DNA of 64,000 nucleotides, taken from positions 62,001 to 126,000 of the forward strand of contig LNFF01000006.1 in assembly GCA_001464585.1 (NCBI GenBank), in the 5' to 3' direction. Every line of letters begins with the position of its first letter. Position 1 is the first letter of the stretch. Source of the stretch: Gammaproteobacteria bacterium Ga0077554. Lineage in GTDB: Bacteria; Pseudomonadota; Gammaproteobacteria; Ga0077554; Ga007554. The position numbers and the translations under genes were made by a program. Of the stretch, positions 19,660 to 29,248 are shown in pieces. The notes beneath the pieces were generated by a model. The model saw only the letters and a program-made list of their open reading frames with translations. It had not been told where the DNA came from and ran no database searches.

Positions 19660-22491
19660 ATGAAAAATAGTAATGGCATAAACGCTGATACAAATAAAGG
19701 CACACCACGACTTTCTGTGCTGGCATTAGCATTGTGTACAGCATTAAACCTGACAGCGCTGGATATTACGCTGGCCTATGCCGAAGATAACCAAAAATTG
19801 ATGGGTGAAGCTAAAAATTACTTGCAGCAAGGCAATATTAAGGCTGCCATTATCCAGCTTAAAAATGCGCTTCAAGAAAATCCCGATGATAAAGAAGCGC
19901 GGTTGATGCTGGGCCAAATTTATCTGAAAATGGGCGATGGCCCGTCTGCCGCCAAAGAACTGAAACGCGCGCAGGATTTAGGTATAGCCAGTGATAGAGT
20001 GCTTTTCCCGCTGGGTAAAGCCTATTTGCTGCAAGGCCGTAATGAATCCGTATTGCAGGAAATTCAGCAGCCTGCCAATGCCTCCGCAGATCTCAAGGCA
20101 GGTATTTTAACCCTGCATGGACATGCCAATTTGGCATTACGCAAACCTGACCAGGCAAAAGAAAAATACCAGGAAGCGCTGACAATACGCCCGAACTTTC
20201 CCGATGCACTGATTGGCCAGGCGCGTATTGCCTTTATGGAAAAAAAGCCTGATCAAGCGTTGTCATTGACTGAGCAGGCCCTTAAAGCTGATCCAAAAAG
20301 CATTGAATCCTGGATAATGAAAGGTGATCTGCAACGTGCTGCTGGGCGTCATGCAGAGTCATTACAGACATTTCAGAAAATCCTGCAACTTGATGCGGAC
20401 AATGTTCCTGCGTATTTAGGGCGTGCCGCAGAACATCTCGCCCTGGGTAAAGTTGCTGAAGCTAAAAAAGATATTGAGGCGATACGCAGCCGTGTACCCG
20501 GCCACCCGCTTGCGAATTATTTGAGCGCGCATGCATCGTTTCAGGAAAAAAACCTGAATGCCGCGCAGGATTCCTTGCAACAAGTATTAAAAGTAATACC
20601 GGGTCACATGCCCAGCCTGTTATTACTGGGGAATATACATTACTTGCAGGGTCAGTTTTCACAGGCAGAAAGTGAGCTGTCCCGCTATGTCGATGCCGTG
20701 CCAGAGCAAGTGGCCGCCCGGCGGTTATTAGCCGCTACCTTAATGAAGCTCAAGCGACCCCAGGAAGCCATTAAAATACTCGAGCCTGCCTTAAAAAATA
20801 ATGACAAGGATCCACAGTTATTGGCATTGCTGGGCAGTGCCTACATGCAAAGTGGCAAGCTCGATAAAGGCACGGAATACCTGGAGCAGGCGGCTGTTTT
20901 GGCGCCTAACGCGACTGATATACGCACTCAACTGGCAATGGGTCGTCTTGCTGCGGGTGAAACGGAAGTGGCGGTAAAAGAACTGGAATCCATTGTTGAG
21001 CTGGGTCAGGAACCGACGCAGGCCAATATTTTGCTGGTATTAAGCCATTTGCAAAAACGCAATTTCGACAAGGCGTTGCAAGCGGCCCAGCAAATGTCAA
21101 AAAAAGAACCGAAAAATCCTGTGGCCTATAATTTTATGGGTGTCTCTTACCTGGGTAAAAAAGACCTGGCTTCCGCACGCAAGCAATTTGAGCGTGCATT
21201 GCAGGTACAGGCCGAATTTACACCCGCACACATGAATCTGGCGCGCATTGACACGGAGCAGAAAAAACCGCAGCAGGCCGAGCAGCACTATAATGCTGTA
21301 CTCAAATATGATGATAAACATGTGGCTGCCATGATCGGCCTGGCAAGCTTGTCAGCCGCCGCGAATAAAGAAAAAGAAGCCATGACGTGGCTGGAAAAAG
21401 CACGCGAAAGAAATCCTAAAGCGCTTGAGCCGGTATTGCTGCTGATTAATATACATCTGCGCCAGAATGAGCCGCTCAAGGCCTTGAGTGCCGCGCAGGG
21501 CATTGCTGAAGAGCATGAAAACAATCCCATTGCACTGCAAGCGTTGGCGCAAGCTCAGTTAGCGGCGGGGGAGACCAGTAGCGCATTGTCTACCTTCCGT
21601 AAACTGACCGATAAACTTCCGCAGTCTCCCCAGGCACAGCATATGCTTGCTACAGCGCAACTTGCGGCAAAAGATTCCAAGGCTGCGGCAACCAGCCTAA
21701 ACAAAGCGCTCAAGCTTGACCCTAATTATGTACCCGCCGCCGCCGCGCTGGCTGATCTGGAAATGCGTGATAACCGCCCCAAAGAAGCGTTACGTATCGC
21801 CCAGCAGATTCAGCAGCAGCAACCAAAAATTGCGGCAGGTTATGAGCTCGAAGGCAATATTCACATGGCGGGACGCGCCTATGCAAATGCCGCCAAGGCG
21901 TATGATAATGCCTGGCAACGCAATAAAAGTGGTGCGCTTGCAATTCGCCTATCGCAAGCCCGCAAGCAGGCCGGTGATGCTGCGGGTGCTTATCAGGTGC
22001 TGACACAATGGTCGGCCGAACATCCGCAGGATGTCGGCGTACTCATTGCTCTGGCTGCCGCGTATCAAACCGATGGAAAGCGCAAAGAAGCCATCGACTA
22101 TTACCAGAAGACCCTGGCGATCCAACCCAAAAATGCGGCGGTATTAAATAATCTGGCCTGGGTTTATTACGAGCAGGGGGATGCACGCGCGCTCGAGTAT
22201 GCAGAAAAAGCCTATAACCTCATGCCAGACCAGGCGCCCATTATTGATACGCTAGGCTGGATTCTGGTACAGAAAGGCCAGGTAAAACGCGGTGTGGAAT
22301 TATTACAGGCCGCTGCCACCAAAGCGCCCACTTCGCTGGATATTCGTTATCATCTGGCCGCTGGGTTGGAAAAAGCCGGGCGTCGTGACGACGCCCGTAA
22401 AGAACTGGAACGTGTTCTGAAGGGCAATGAAAATTTTTCTGAAATAAATGCCGCTCGCGAACTCCTCAGAAAAATTAAAGAGAATAGATAG
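19660..22491 (+). CDS. prsT: PEP-CTERM system TPR-repeat protein
   Basis: A 943-residue protein made almost entirely of tetratricopeptide repeats (for example AKNYLQQGNIKAAIIQLKNAL, then LNNLAWVYYEQGDARALEYA near the C-terminus). An N-terminal hydrophobic signal LSVLALALCTALNLTALDI precedes them. It matches PrsT, the large TPR protein encoded after prsKR. The family is usually called a lipoprotein, but here the only signal-region cysteine is in LALC, a poor lipobox, and AYA-ED offers an alternative signal peptidase I site. Such proteins act in the periplasm, probably as scaffolds for polysaccharide export or protein sorting. The ribosome-binding site GGGAGA is well placed. The dif site begins 27 bp after its stop. 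Confidence 0.88.
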   Translation: MKNSNGINADTNKGTPRLSVLALALCTALNLTALDITLAYAEDNQKLMGEAKNYLQQGNIKAAIIQLKNALQENPDDKEARLMLGQIYLKMGDGPSAAKELKRAQDLGIASDRVLFPLGKAYLLQGRNESVLQEIQQPANASADLKAGILTLHGHANLALRKPDQAKEKYQEALTIRPNFPDALIGQARIAFMEKKPDQALSLTEQALKADPKSIESWIMKGDLQRAAGRHAESLQTFQKILQLDADNVPAYLGRAAEHLALGKVAEAKKDIEAIRSRVPGHPLANYLSAHASFQEKNLNAAQDSLQQVLKVIPGHMPSLLLLGNIHYLQGQFSQAESELSRYVDAVPEQVAARRLLAATLMKLKRPQEAIKILEPALKNNDKDPQLLALLGSAYMQSGKLDKGTEYLEQAAVLAPNATDIRTQLAMGRLAAGETEVAVKELESIVELGQEPTQANILLVLSHLQKRNFDKALQAAQQMSKKEPKNPVAYNFMGVSYLGKKDLASARKQFERALQVQAEFTPAHMNLARIDTEQKKPQQAEQHYNAVLKYDDKHVAAMIGLASLSAAANKEKEAMTWLEKARERNPKALEPVLLLINIHLRQNEPLKALSAAQGIAEEHENNPIALQALAQAQLAAGETSSALSTFRKLTDKLPQSPQAQHMLATAQLAAKDSKAAATSLNKALKLDPNYVPAAAALADLEMRDNRPKEALRIAQQIQQQQPKIAAGYELEGNIHMAGRAYANAAKAYDNAWQRNKSGALAIRLSQARKQAGDAAGAYQVLTQWSAEHPQDVGVLIALAAAYQTDGKRKEAIDYYQKTLAIQPKNAAVLNNLAWVYYEQGDARALEYAEKAYNLMPDQAPIIDTLGWILVQKGQVKRGVELLQAAATKAPTSLDIRYHLAAGLEKAGRRDDARKELERVLKGNENFSEINAARELLRKIKENR

Positions 22492-22518
22492 TCCCCCTTA
22501 TATGGTATCGAAAACGTA

Positions 22519-22546
22519 ACTTCGCATAATGTATATTATGTTAAAT
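22519..22546 (+). other. dif: Chromosome dimer resolution site dif
   Basis: A 28-bp site built as ACTTCGCATAA (XerC half), TGTATA (centre), TTATGTTAAAT (XerD half). The centre and XerD half are identical to E. coli dif and the XerC half differs at three outer bases, giving 25 of 28 matches. The tyrosine recombinases XerC and XerD act here with FtsK to separate chromosome dimers at division. Genes on both sides point towards it: prsKRT rightward, der through miaA leftward. This marks the replication terminus. Confidence 0.93.
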
Positions 22547-22584
22547 TAGTACGCTTGTTTTGACTCTGATGGCGAAAGAAATTT

Positions 22585-23976
22585 TCAGGATTTGCCGTAA
22601 TGGCGCCGCATGCGCTGGCGTTTTTGTATCTGGCGTGGGGTGAGTATGTTCTTTTTATCGCGGTAGGGATTCTCGCTGCCCTTGAATTCAACCACCAACG
22701 GCGTGCCTTCCAGCTTCAAAATCTCACGAAACGCATTGGAAAGGTAACGCCGGTACGCGCCAGGAACAGCGTCAACCTGATTGCCATGAATAATAATCGT
22801 CGGCGGATTCTGGCCGCCTTGATGCGCATAACGCAGCTTGATGCGGCGGCCATGCACTAACGGCGGCTGATGCTGCTTTACCAGATCCATAAGATAGCGC
22901 GTGAGTTGTGGCGTAGAAAGTTTTTGCGTCGCGGACTGATAAGCGCGATCAACGCCCGCCATCGCTTTGTCAACGCCAGTGCCCTGCAGTGCAGAAATAA
23001 AATAAACCGTCGCAAATTCCAGGAAGGGTAACTTGCGCTCCACCTCACGCTTCAGATACGTGCGCTGCTCGGTATCCAGCTTGTCCCATTTATTCACGGC
23101 AATCACCAGCGCCCGGCCACTTTCCAGCACAATGCCCGCCAGCGTCGCATCTTGATCCGTCACGCCGCTATCGGCATCCAGCACCAGCACAACTACATGG
23201 GCTTCTTCTACCGATTGCAGGGTTTTTACAACGCTGAATTTTTCCACCATGTCGGTGACTTTGTGGCGACGCCGCACGCCCGCCGTATCAATCAAGGTAT
23301 AGTGGCGTTGATCGCGTTCAAAGGGAATGGAAATGCTATCGCGAGTCGTGCCCGGTTCATCAAACGCCAGCACGCGCTCCTCGCCGATAATGCGATTTAC
23401 CAGCGTGGATTTGCCAACATTGGGCCGCCCGACTATGGCCACCTTAATGCCAGACGCAAGATCCGTTTCACTGCCTTCAGACTCGATCGGCAAGGGCGTT
23501 AACACCGCCTCCATCATGTGGCCTATACCATCGCCGTGGGTAGCAGATACCGGATACGGCATCCCCAAACCCAGCGCCTGGAATTCCGCGCTGACGATGG
23601 CGGCGTTCAGCCCTTCTGCCTTGTTCAGTATCAGGTATACCGGCTTACCAAATTGCCGCAGATGCCGCGCAATATCCTGATCACCGCTGGTCATGCCAGC
23701 ACGCCCGTCCACCAGAAACAGGATCACGTCAGACTCCTGCACCGCCAGCATCGCCTGCTCAGCCATCAACGAATCAATGCCGTCACGCTCGCCGCTTAAA
23801 CCACCGGTATCGACTGCAATATAAGGCCGATCCCCTACTCTGCCGGTGCCATAAATACGGTCACGGGTCAGCCCCGGCTGATCCGCCACCAACGCCGCGC
23901 GCGACTGCGTCAAGCGATTAAACAGCGTGGACTTTCCTACATTGGGACGTCCGACAAGGACGATAACGGGTTTCAT
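22585..23976 (-). CDS. der: Ribosome assembly GTPase Der (EngA)
   Basis: A 463-residue protein with two GTPase domains in tandem and a C-terminal KH-like domain, the unmistakable Der layout. Domain one has GRPNVGKST at residues 8-16 and LNKAEG; domain two has GRPNVGKST near 184, DEPGTTRDS and NKWDK. The C-terminus is basic ([18 protein letters not shown]). It is essential in most bacteria for maturing the 50S ribosomal subunit. It is the first gene on the right side of dif and is transcribed towards it. No gene adjoins it closely upstream: a 310-bp repeat-bearing gap follows. Confidence 0.96.
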   Translation of the reverse strand: MKPVIVLVGRPNVGKSTLFNRLTQSRAALVADQPGLTRDRIYGTGRVGDRPYIAVDTGGLSGERDGIDSLMAEQAMLAVQESDVILFLVDGRAGMTSGDQDIARHLRQFGKPVYLILNKAEGLNAAIVSAEFQALGLGMPYPVSATHGDGIGHMMEAVLTPLPIESEGSETDLASGIKVAIVGRPNVGKSTLVNRIIGEERVLAFDEPGTTRDSISIPFERDQRHYTLIDTAGVRRRHKVTDMVEKFSVVKTLQSVEEAHVVVLVLDADSGVTDQDATLAGIVLESGRALVIAVNKWDKLDTEQRTYLKREVERKLPFLEFATVYFISALQGTGVDKAMAGVDRAYQSATQKLSTPQLTRYLMDLVKQHQPPLVHGRRIKLRYAHQGGQNPPTIIIHGNQVDAVPGAYRRYLSNAFREILKLEGTPLVVEFKGSENPYRDKKNILTPRQIQKRQRMRRHYGKS

Positions 23977-24286
23977 GGGGATGGTGGATCACTATAGCTG
24001 CAGAGAGGAGCCCATCATTATACACTAAAAAAACCCAAAAAATTCAGACTGTTCAGCGCAACTTAAGGCTCCCTCATTAAAAATCAATTCGCTCAAAACC
24101 AGGATCCCTCACTCGCGTTCGGGATGACAATCCCTTTGTCATTTCGACCAAAGGCGACCGCCATGGATGGCGGAAGGTAGAGCAACGCAGGAGCAGTTGC
24201 CGGGAGAAATCTTGCTTCATTTCTGCGCCCCCCGCACAAATACCAGCCAGGTTGATAGCCCCGCTTATATTTATGGAGATATATAG
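23977..24286. other. Gap between mpg and der, mostly repeats
   Basis: 310 bases without a plausible gene. The left 120 bp are AT-rich and should carry the der promoter, read leftward. The right half holds the composite repeat at 24106-24210. Nothing else recognisable. Confidence 0.6.
24106..24210. repeat. Composite dispersed repeat with nested 48-bp module
   Basis: Outer parts match the reverse complement of the repeat at 3617-3716 (GATCCCTCACT...TTCGACCAAAGG and GGGAGAAATC). Between them, at 24155-24202, is an extra 48 bp running from CGACCGCCATGGATGGCGG to ACGCAGGAGCAGTTGCCG, probably with a GG duplication at the junction. The same module occurs inside mfd at 52479-52526. Confidence 0.85.
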
Positions 24287-24949
24287 CTACTTTCTTGAAA
24301 TAAACGCGTTACCCTTGATATAAAACCGTAATGGTAATGCTGCACCTTTGGAAATTCCGATGCGAGTAGTCGTGACAATTTTAAATTTTTCTGGCTCCAC
24401 CAAAGGCTCCGCAAGGTATAACGGTGGCTCCATCAGGCTCTGTGCATTCAAGGCACGGTTTATTCCCATCGCATATACCAACTTACCCGGCCCACTACAC
24501 AGATTGTGCGGCGCCAGCTGATTACGATTGGCTTGCATTACCTCAATGCCATAAATTGGTTCCAGCGCCCGTATTAACACCGCTTCCCCTGTGCCCTCAG
24601 CCCCCGTAACCACGTTAAAGCAATTGTGCATGCCATAAATCAGATAAATATAGGCGGTGCCCGGTGGGCCAAACATCACCGCCGTGCGCGGTGTATTCTT
24701 CCCGCCATGCGCATGGCATGCGGGATCATCCGCCAGATAAGCCTCCGTTTCCACAATCCTGCCGGCTAATATGCCAGCCGGTGTTTCATGTATCAACAGT
24801 TTTCCCAGCAACGCCTGGGCAACGGTAGTGGTTTCATTATCATAAAAATGGGATGGAAGTATATTGCGGTAAAAAGAAGGTTTACGGGCGACCATAGTGG
24901 TTTGTGATAAATATGCTCGCGGGGTAACAGCGATTTTCGCGTCATTCAA
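24287..24949 (-). CDS. 3-methyladenine DNA glycosylase, AAG/MPG family
   Basis: Up to 220 residues. It excises alkylated purines to start base-excision repair. The family signatures are [25 protein letters not shown] with the catalytic glutamate, [16 protein letters not shown] and [15 protein letters not shown]. An internal ATG at 24895 would give 202 residues, closer to typical length, and conserved sequence starts only after it; neither start has a clear ribosome-binding site. It is a lone gene between the repeat-filled gap and an outer-membrane protein gene. Confidence 0.9.
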   Translation of the reverse strand: MNDAKIAVTPRAYLSQTTMVARKPSFYRNILPSHFYDNETTTVAQALLGKLLIHETPAGILAGRIVETEAYLADDPACHAHGGKNTPRTAVMFGPPGTAYIYLIYGMHNCFNVVTGAEGTGEAVLIRALEPIYGIEVMQANRNQLAPHNLCSGPGKLVYAMGINRALNAQSLMEPPLYLAEPLVEPEKFKIVTTTRIGISKGAALPLRFYIKGNAFISRK

Positions 24950-24966
24950 TATGCTGAGTAGACCCG

Positions 24967-25533
24967 TTAATAAATGAAACTCACGCCAAGCGTGTCCATT
25001 TCAATGTCAGCCATGCCCGTGGTTTTAAGGTATTTGATCATGATCCCAGAACTGTTTCGGCGGCTTCCTTTAAATGTCATGCCAAGGCCGTAAGTTGCGC
25101 CAAAGGTATTTAAATGTCCTGATCCACAATCATCAAAAGAAAAATTTTCATTCCCCTGGGCGTTGTTGTGGGTGCAGCTTTTTTGATTAAGTCTGGCGGT
25201 AGTGTACCCTGCCATAATAAATGGGCTTAGTGAGGACTCATTGAACCAGTTATATTTTGCATACAGATTAGTCTTGAGCGAAACCGCGCTATTGCTCACC
25301 TCCTGTGGGTTATCTTCCCGTAACCCCACATCAAGACCACCCGACAAACCAAGGCCTATTTTATAGTCAATGCCAAGATTTAATAAGGTATCCCGTTGAT
25401 CAATCGGGGTATCAGGCTGGGATGAAACCAGTTCCATGCCCACAAAAGGCTTGAAATCACCACCATACGCACCCGCACTCGCGCAGGCAAGAACTGATAA
25501 CAATAAACCATAGAGACGCAGTTTTTTAGTCAT
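24967..25533 (-). CDS. Small outer-membrane beta-barrel protein
   Basis: A 188-residue protein with signal peptide [19 protein letters not shown]. Alternating polar/hydrophobic strands follow ([52 protein letters not shown]) and it ends in an aromatic residue (LGVSFIY), as outer-membrane barrels do. It resembles OmpW/OmpA-like eight-stranded barrels, but I cannot assign a family. Two cysteines (SCTHNN and DDCGSG) may form a loop disulfide. It is separated from rlmB by 126 bp and so probably has its own promoter; mpg follows after 17 bp. Confidence 0.75.
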   Translation of the reverse strand: MTKKLRLYGLLLSVLACASAGAYGGDFKPFVGMELVSSQPDTPIDQRDTLLNLGIDYKIGLGLSGGLDVGLREDNPQEVSNSAVSLKTNLYAKYNWFNESSLSPFIMAGYTTARLNQKSCTHNNAQGNENFSFDDCGSGHLNTFGATYGLGMTFKGSRRNSSGIMIKYLKTTGMADIEMDTLGVSFIY

Positions 25534-25659
25534 AGCACAGGCTTGCTAAAATTACCGGCAACGATGAGCGCAAATTACACGCACTTATAAAAGCGGTGGA
25601 GATAGTAGTTATTTCTACGGCGTCTTTGCGGCCCTGTCAAGAGGTTTTATGTAGATTTT

Positions 25660-26415
25660 TTATTTAAGACGTGCTACACGCTGCCGCACCGCCTCAAACA
25701 GGCAAATACCCGTGGCGACGGACACATTCAGGCTTTCCACGGTGCCTTGCATGGGGATGCGCACCAGTAGATCGCAATGCTCCCTGGTAAGACGCCGCAT
25801 GCCCTGCCCTTCGGCACCCATCACCAACACTGTCGGGCCGCGCAAATCGGCGCTGAACACATCGCCATCACCTTCGGCATCCGCACCCACTGTCCAGAGC
25901 CCTTTATCTTTGAGGGCGCGCAAGGTGCGCGCAAGATTCGTAACCTGGATAAACGGCACCGTTTCTGCGGCACCGCTGGCGACTTTGCGCACTACCGGTG
26001 TGAGACCCACGGCGCGGTCACGCGGTGCAATCACAGCATGCACGCCCGCTGCGTCAGCACTGCGCAGACAGGCGCCAAGATTATGTGGATCCTGCACGCC
26101 GTCCAGCACCAGCAATAAGGGGGGCACCAACAGCCCGTCCAGCAATTGATCGAGATCATCTTCCTGCCACACGGTGACGGCACGGCAACGCGCCACCACA
26201 CCCTGGTGACGCGCATCCGGCACCAGCGCATCCAACTCTTTGCCAGTGACACGCCGCACTTCGGTATGTTGCGCTGCGACATGATCCAGCAGCGCCTGAA
26301 CACGCGCGTCTTTACGGCCTGACTCAATCATCACCTCAATGATATTCGACGCATCACGTTGTAACGCGGCTTGCACAGCATGTATGCCGTATATGATGTG
26401 CTGCGCTGTTTTCAT
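25660..26415 (-). CDS. rlmB: 23S rRNA (guanosine-2251-2'-O)-methyltransferase
   Basis: A 251-residue SpoU (TrmH) family enzyme that methylates the ribose of G2251 in the peptidyl-transferase loop. The N-terminal L30e-like substrate domain begins IIYGIHAVQAAL. The knot domain has LDGVQDPHNLGACLRSADAAG, VLVMGAEGQGM and IPMQGTVESLNVSVATGICLFE, the three SpoU motifs. Its ATG overlaps the rnr stop codon, so the two are translated together, as in many gammaproteobacteria. Confidence 0.95.
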   Translation of the reverse strand: MKTAQHIIYGIHAVQAALQRDASNIIEVMIESGRKDARVQALLDHVAAQHTEVRRVTGKELDALVPDARHQGVVARCRAVTVWQEDDLDQLLDGLLVPPLLLVLDGVQDPHNLGACLRSADAAGVHAVIAPRDRAVGLTPVVRKVASGAAETVPFIQVTNLARTLRALKDKGLWTVGADAEGDGDVFSADLRGPTVLVMGAEGQGMRRLTREHCDLLVRIPMQGTVESLNVSVATGICLFEAVRQRVARLK

Positions 26416-28745
26416 TGGCGCGCGGCTTTCTTTTTGGTGGTTTTTTTAGCGCTGGATCTTCTTTTGGGTTTGGCTTTGCCCTTGGGTGCCGCTGGCATAC
26501 TTTCCTCGGCGTCGCGTGCGGACACGGCATGGGCGGGCTTTTCTTCCCTGGCCAATTCGCCCTTCAATTCAACACCCGCCAGTTCAAAATCTATTTTCTT
26601 GCTGTCAAGGTCAACACGCATCACCTTGATGCGCACCTGGTCAGCGAGACGATAATTTTTGCCGGTGCGTTCACCCTGCAAGCGGTGGCGCGCGCTGTCA
26701 AAATGGTAATAATCATTTTTCAGAGCCGTGACATGCACCAGACCTTCGACAAAGATTTCACGCAACTCGACAAAGATGCCGAAGGTTGTCACGCCAGTAA
26801 TAATGCCGTCAAACTCTTCGCCCACCTTATCCATCATGAATTCACATTTCAGCCAGTCCACCGCATCGCGTGTCGCCTCATCAGCACGCCGCTCGGTGGC
26901 CGAGCAATGCAAGCCCATGCTTTCCATCGCCGCCACATCATACGCAAAATTTTTCGCAGTACCCTCGCTAAGGGCATGACGGATCGCGCGATGTACCAAC
27001 AGATCAGGGTAACGGCGGATCGGTGAGGTAAAGTGCGTATAGGCCTCATGCGCCAGACCGAAGTGACCGACGTTCACCGGAGTATAAGTCGCCTGGCTCA
27101 AGGAACGTAACATCACCGTTTGTATCAAACCAAAGTCGGGGCGCAGCCGGATTTTATTTAATAACTCGGCATAATCCCGGGCTTGGGGTTTATCCCCGCC
27201 GCGCAGATTAAGGCCTAATTCACGCAGGAATTCGCGCAAATCGTTCAACTTGGTTTCATTGGGGCCTTCATGCACACGGTATACCACCGGTATTTTTCGG
27301 CTACTTAAAAACCATGCCGCCGCGACATTCGCAGCGATCATGCATTCCTCGATAATACGATGCGCATCGTTGCGCACTACCGGAACAATGCGTTCTATTT
27401 TACGGTCTTCACCAAACACAATACGCGTTTCAGTAGTTTCAAAATCAATTGCGCCACGCCGTTGACGTGCGCCAATCATGGTGTGGTATAGCGCGTGCAG
27501 CTCTTCAAGATGCGGCAATAACGGCTGGTATTTGCTGCGCACCTGCGGCTCTTTATCTACCACCATGGCGGCCATTTCGTCGTACGTCAGGCGTGCTGCC
27601 GAGCGCATTACTGCATCATAAAAACGATAATGCGTAATGTCACCTTCGGCATTAATGGTCATGTCGCACACCATGCACAAACGGTCAACATGCGGATTCA
27701 GCGAACACAAGCCATTCGATAAAATTTCCGGCAGCATGGGGATCACACGTTGTGGAAAATATACGGAATTGCCGCGTGAACGTGCCTCAACATCCAGCGC
27801 TGTGTTAGATTTAACGTAACTTGACACATCGGCGATCGCCACCAGCAAACGCCAGCCGCCGCGCTTCTGGCGCTCACAATACACGGCATCGTCAAAGTCA
27901 CGCGCATCCACACCATCAATCGTCACCAGCGGCAAGCCGCGCACATCTTCGCGGCCCAGTTTGGCGGCCTCCGGCACTTCATGCGACAACGTAGCGATTT
28001 CCTGCTGAACTTGTTGCGGCCACGCCAGCGGAATTTCGTGGGCGCGGATCGCCACTTCAATTTCCAGGCCCGGTGCCATGTGATCACCGAGAATTTCAAC
28101 AATACGCCCCAGCGGTTTGGCGTATTTGCTGGGCTGCTCAATCAGCTCGGCCACTACAATCTGGTTGTGCGTCGCACCGGCCTGATAATTAGCGGGAATC
28201 ATGATGTCGTGGGTAATGCGCTTGTTGTCGGGAGTCACGAACCCAACATTGCCTTCCTGCGTGCGGAAACGACCCACCACCTGGGTCGTGTTGCGCTCCA
28301 GAATTTCCACCAGCACACCTTCGCGGCGGCCACGGCGATCCACACCGGATACACGCGCCACGGCACGATCGCCGTGCATGCAAAACGTCATTTGACGCGG
28401 CGACAGAAACAGGTCTTCACCGCCTTCATCCGGCACCAGAAAACCAAAGCCATCGGGGTGGCCAATCACCTTGCCTGGCACCAGATCCATCTTGTCCACC
28501 AGGCCATAGCCATTGCGGCGATTACGCATCACCTGGCCATCGCGTTCCATGGCGTTCAAGCGGCGGCGCAATGCCTCCAGGTCTTCTTCGCCGTGCAATC
28601 CCAATGAAGTAACCAGCTCTTCATAGGTGAGCAGCTCACCGCGCTCTTGCAGATATTCCAGGATAAATTCGCGGCTGGGAATGGGGTTCTCATATTTCTG
28701 CGCCTCACGGTCAGCGTGGGGATCCGTGTTACGATGCTTTGCCAT
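26412..28745 (-). CDS. rnr: Ribonuclease R
   Basis: A 777-residue 3'-5' exoribonuclease able to degrade structured RNA. In order: an N-terminal helix-turn-helix region (about 20-90), cold-shock RNA-binding domains, the RNB catalytic domain with the acidic cluster GVDARDFDDAVYC near residue 283, an S1 domain (GEEFDGIITGVTTFGIFVELREIFVEGLVHV), and a lysine/arginine-rich tail (AKPKRRSSAKKTTKKKAARQ). All key aspartates are in place. It is co-transcribed with rlmB. Its promoter lies in the 360-bp gap shared with tRNA-Leu. Confidence 0.96.
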   Translation of the reverse strand: MAKHRNTDPHADREAQKYENPIPSREFILEYLQERGELLTYEELVTSLGLHGEEDLEALRRRLNAMERDGQVMRNRRNGYGLVDKMDLVPGKVIGHPDGFGFLVPDEGGEDLFLSPRQMTFCMHGDRAVARVSGVDRRGRREGVLVEILERNTTQVVGRFRTQEGNVGFVTPDNKRITHDIMIPANYQAGATHNQIVVAELIEQPSKYAKPLGRIVEILGDHMAPGLEIEVAIRAHEIPLAWPQQVQQEIATLSHEVPEAAKLGREDVRGLPLVTIDGVDARDFDDAVYCERQKRGGWRLLVAIADVSSYVKSNTALDVEARSRGNSVYFPQRVIPMLPEILSNGLCSLNPHVDRLCMVCDMTINAEGDITHYRFYDAVMRSAARLTYDEMAAMVVDKEPQVRSKYQPLLPHLEELHALYHTMIGARQRRGAIDFETTETRIVFGEDRKIERIVPVVRNDAHRIIEECMIAANVAAAWFLSSRKIPVVYRVHEGPNETKLNDLREFLRELGLNLRGGDKPQARDYAELLNKIRLRPDFGLIQTVMLRSLSQATYTPVNVGHFGLAHEAYTHFTSPIRRYPDLLVHRAIRHALSEGTAKNFAYDVAAMESMGLHCSATERRADEATRDAVDWLKCEFMMDKVGEEFDGIITGVTTFGIFVELREIFVEGLVHVTALKNDYYHFDSARHRLQGERTGKNYRLADQVRIKVMRVDLDSKKIDFELAGVELKGELAREEKPAHAVSARDAEESMPAAPKGKAKPKRRSSAKKTTKKKAARQ

Positions 28746-29105
28746 CAGTGTTTACTTCCCTGTAGGGGGTGTGAAGGCGCAAGGATATTCCTGCGCCGTA
28801 TGAAGCCGCTGTTGCAGCAGGCCAAAAGAAAAATTATTCAACTATGTAATCCTTAAAATATCAGTAAAATATTGACAATAAAACACGCCCCGGTTAAAGT
28901 GCGCACCTTCTGTGTTTTATGTATAACAAACCGCTGACCCCAGAATCCCCGGCGGCGTGGGTGAAAATATTCGGCAGGACGCCAAATCTGCCCAATAAAT
29001 TAATGAAAAATATAGAGAAATATCTCTATAACATTTCATGTTACAATATGTTTATTACCGCTTAACTCGACCCCGGCTCAACCGGATCGAACCGGAAAAC
29101 ACCTT
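28746..29105. other. Gap between rnr and tRNA-Leu with a strong rightward promoter
   Basis: 360 bases. It holds the promoter at 28872-28900. About 20 bases downstream of that, an open frame of 48 codons (28919-29065, MYNKPLTPES...) runs up to just before the tRNA. It has no ribosome-binding site, so I treat it as doubtful. The left 100 bp should carry the leftward rnr promoter, not resolved. Confidence 0.4.
28872..28900 (+). promoter_or_regulatory. Sigma-70 promoter upstream of tRNA-Leu
   Basis: TTGACA (28872-28877), a 17-base spacer and TAAAGT (28895-28900). Transcription would begin near 28907, about 200 bases before the mature tRNA, leaving a long 5' leader. Confidence 0.55.
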
Positions 29106-29192
29106 GCCGAGGTGGCGAAATTGGTAGACGCACTAGCTTCAGGTGCTAGCGGGGGAAACCCCGTGGAGGTTCAAGTCCTCTCCTCGGCACCA
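29106..29192 (+). tRNA. tRNA-Leu (anticodon CAG)
   Basis: An 87-nt class II tRNA with encoded CCA. The acceptor stem GCCGAGG pairs with CCTCGGC. The anticodon stem CTAGC/GCTAG encloses the loop TTCAGGT, giving anticodon CAG, which reads CUG. The D arm (GGTAGA), a long variable arm (GGGGGAAACCCC) and T arm GGTTCAAGTCC are all present. It stands between two leftward genes on the opposite strand. Confidence 0.97.
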
Positions 29193-29248
29193 TTCCTTTC
29201 CCTCTGCTACATTGATTCTTGATTGCCCCGGAATCACTCCCAACCTAA

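Noticed and set aside
22519-22546. Resemblance to loxP
   Set aside because: The match to loxP is partial, while the match to dif is 25 of 28 with the exact 11-6-11 layout, and the chromosomal context fits dif.
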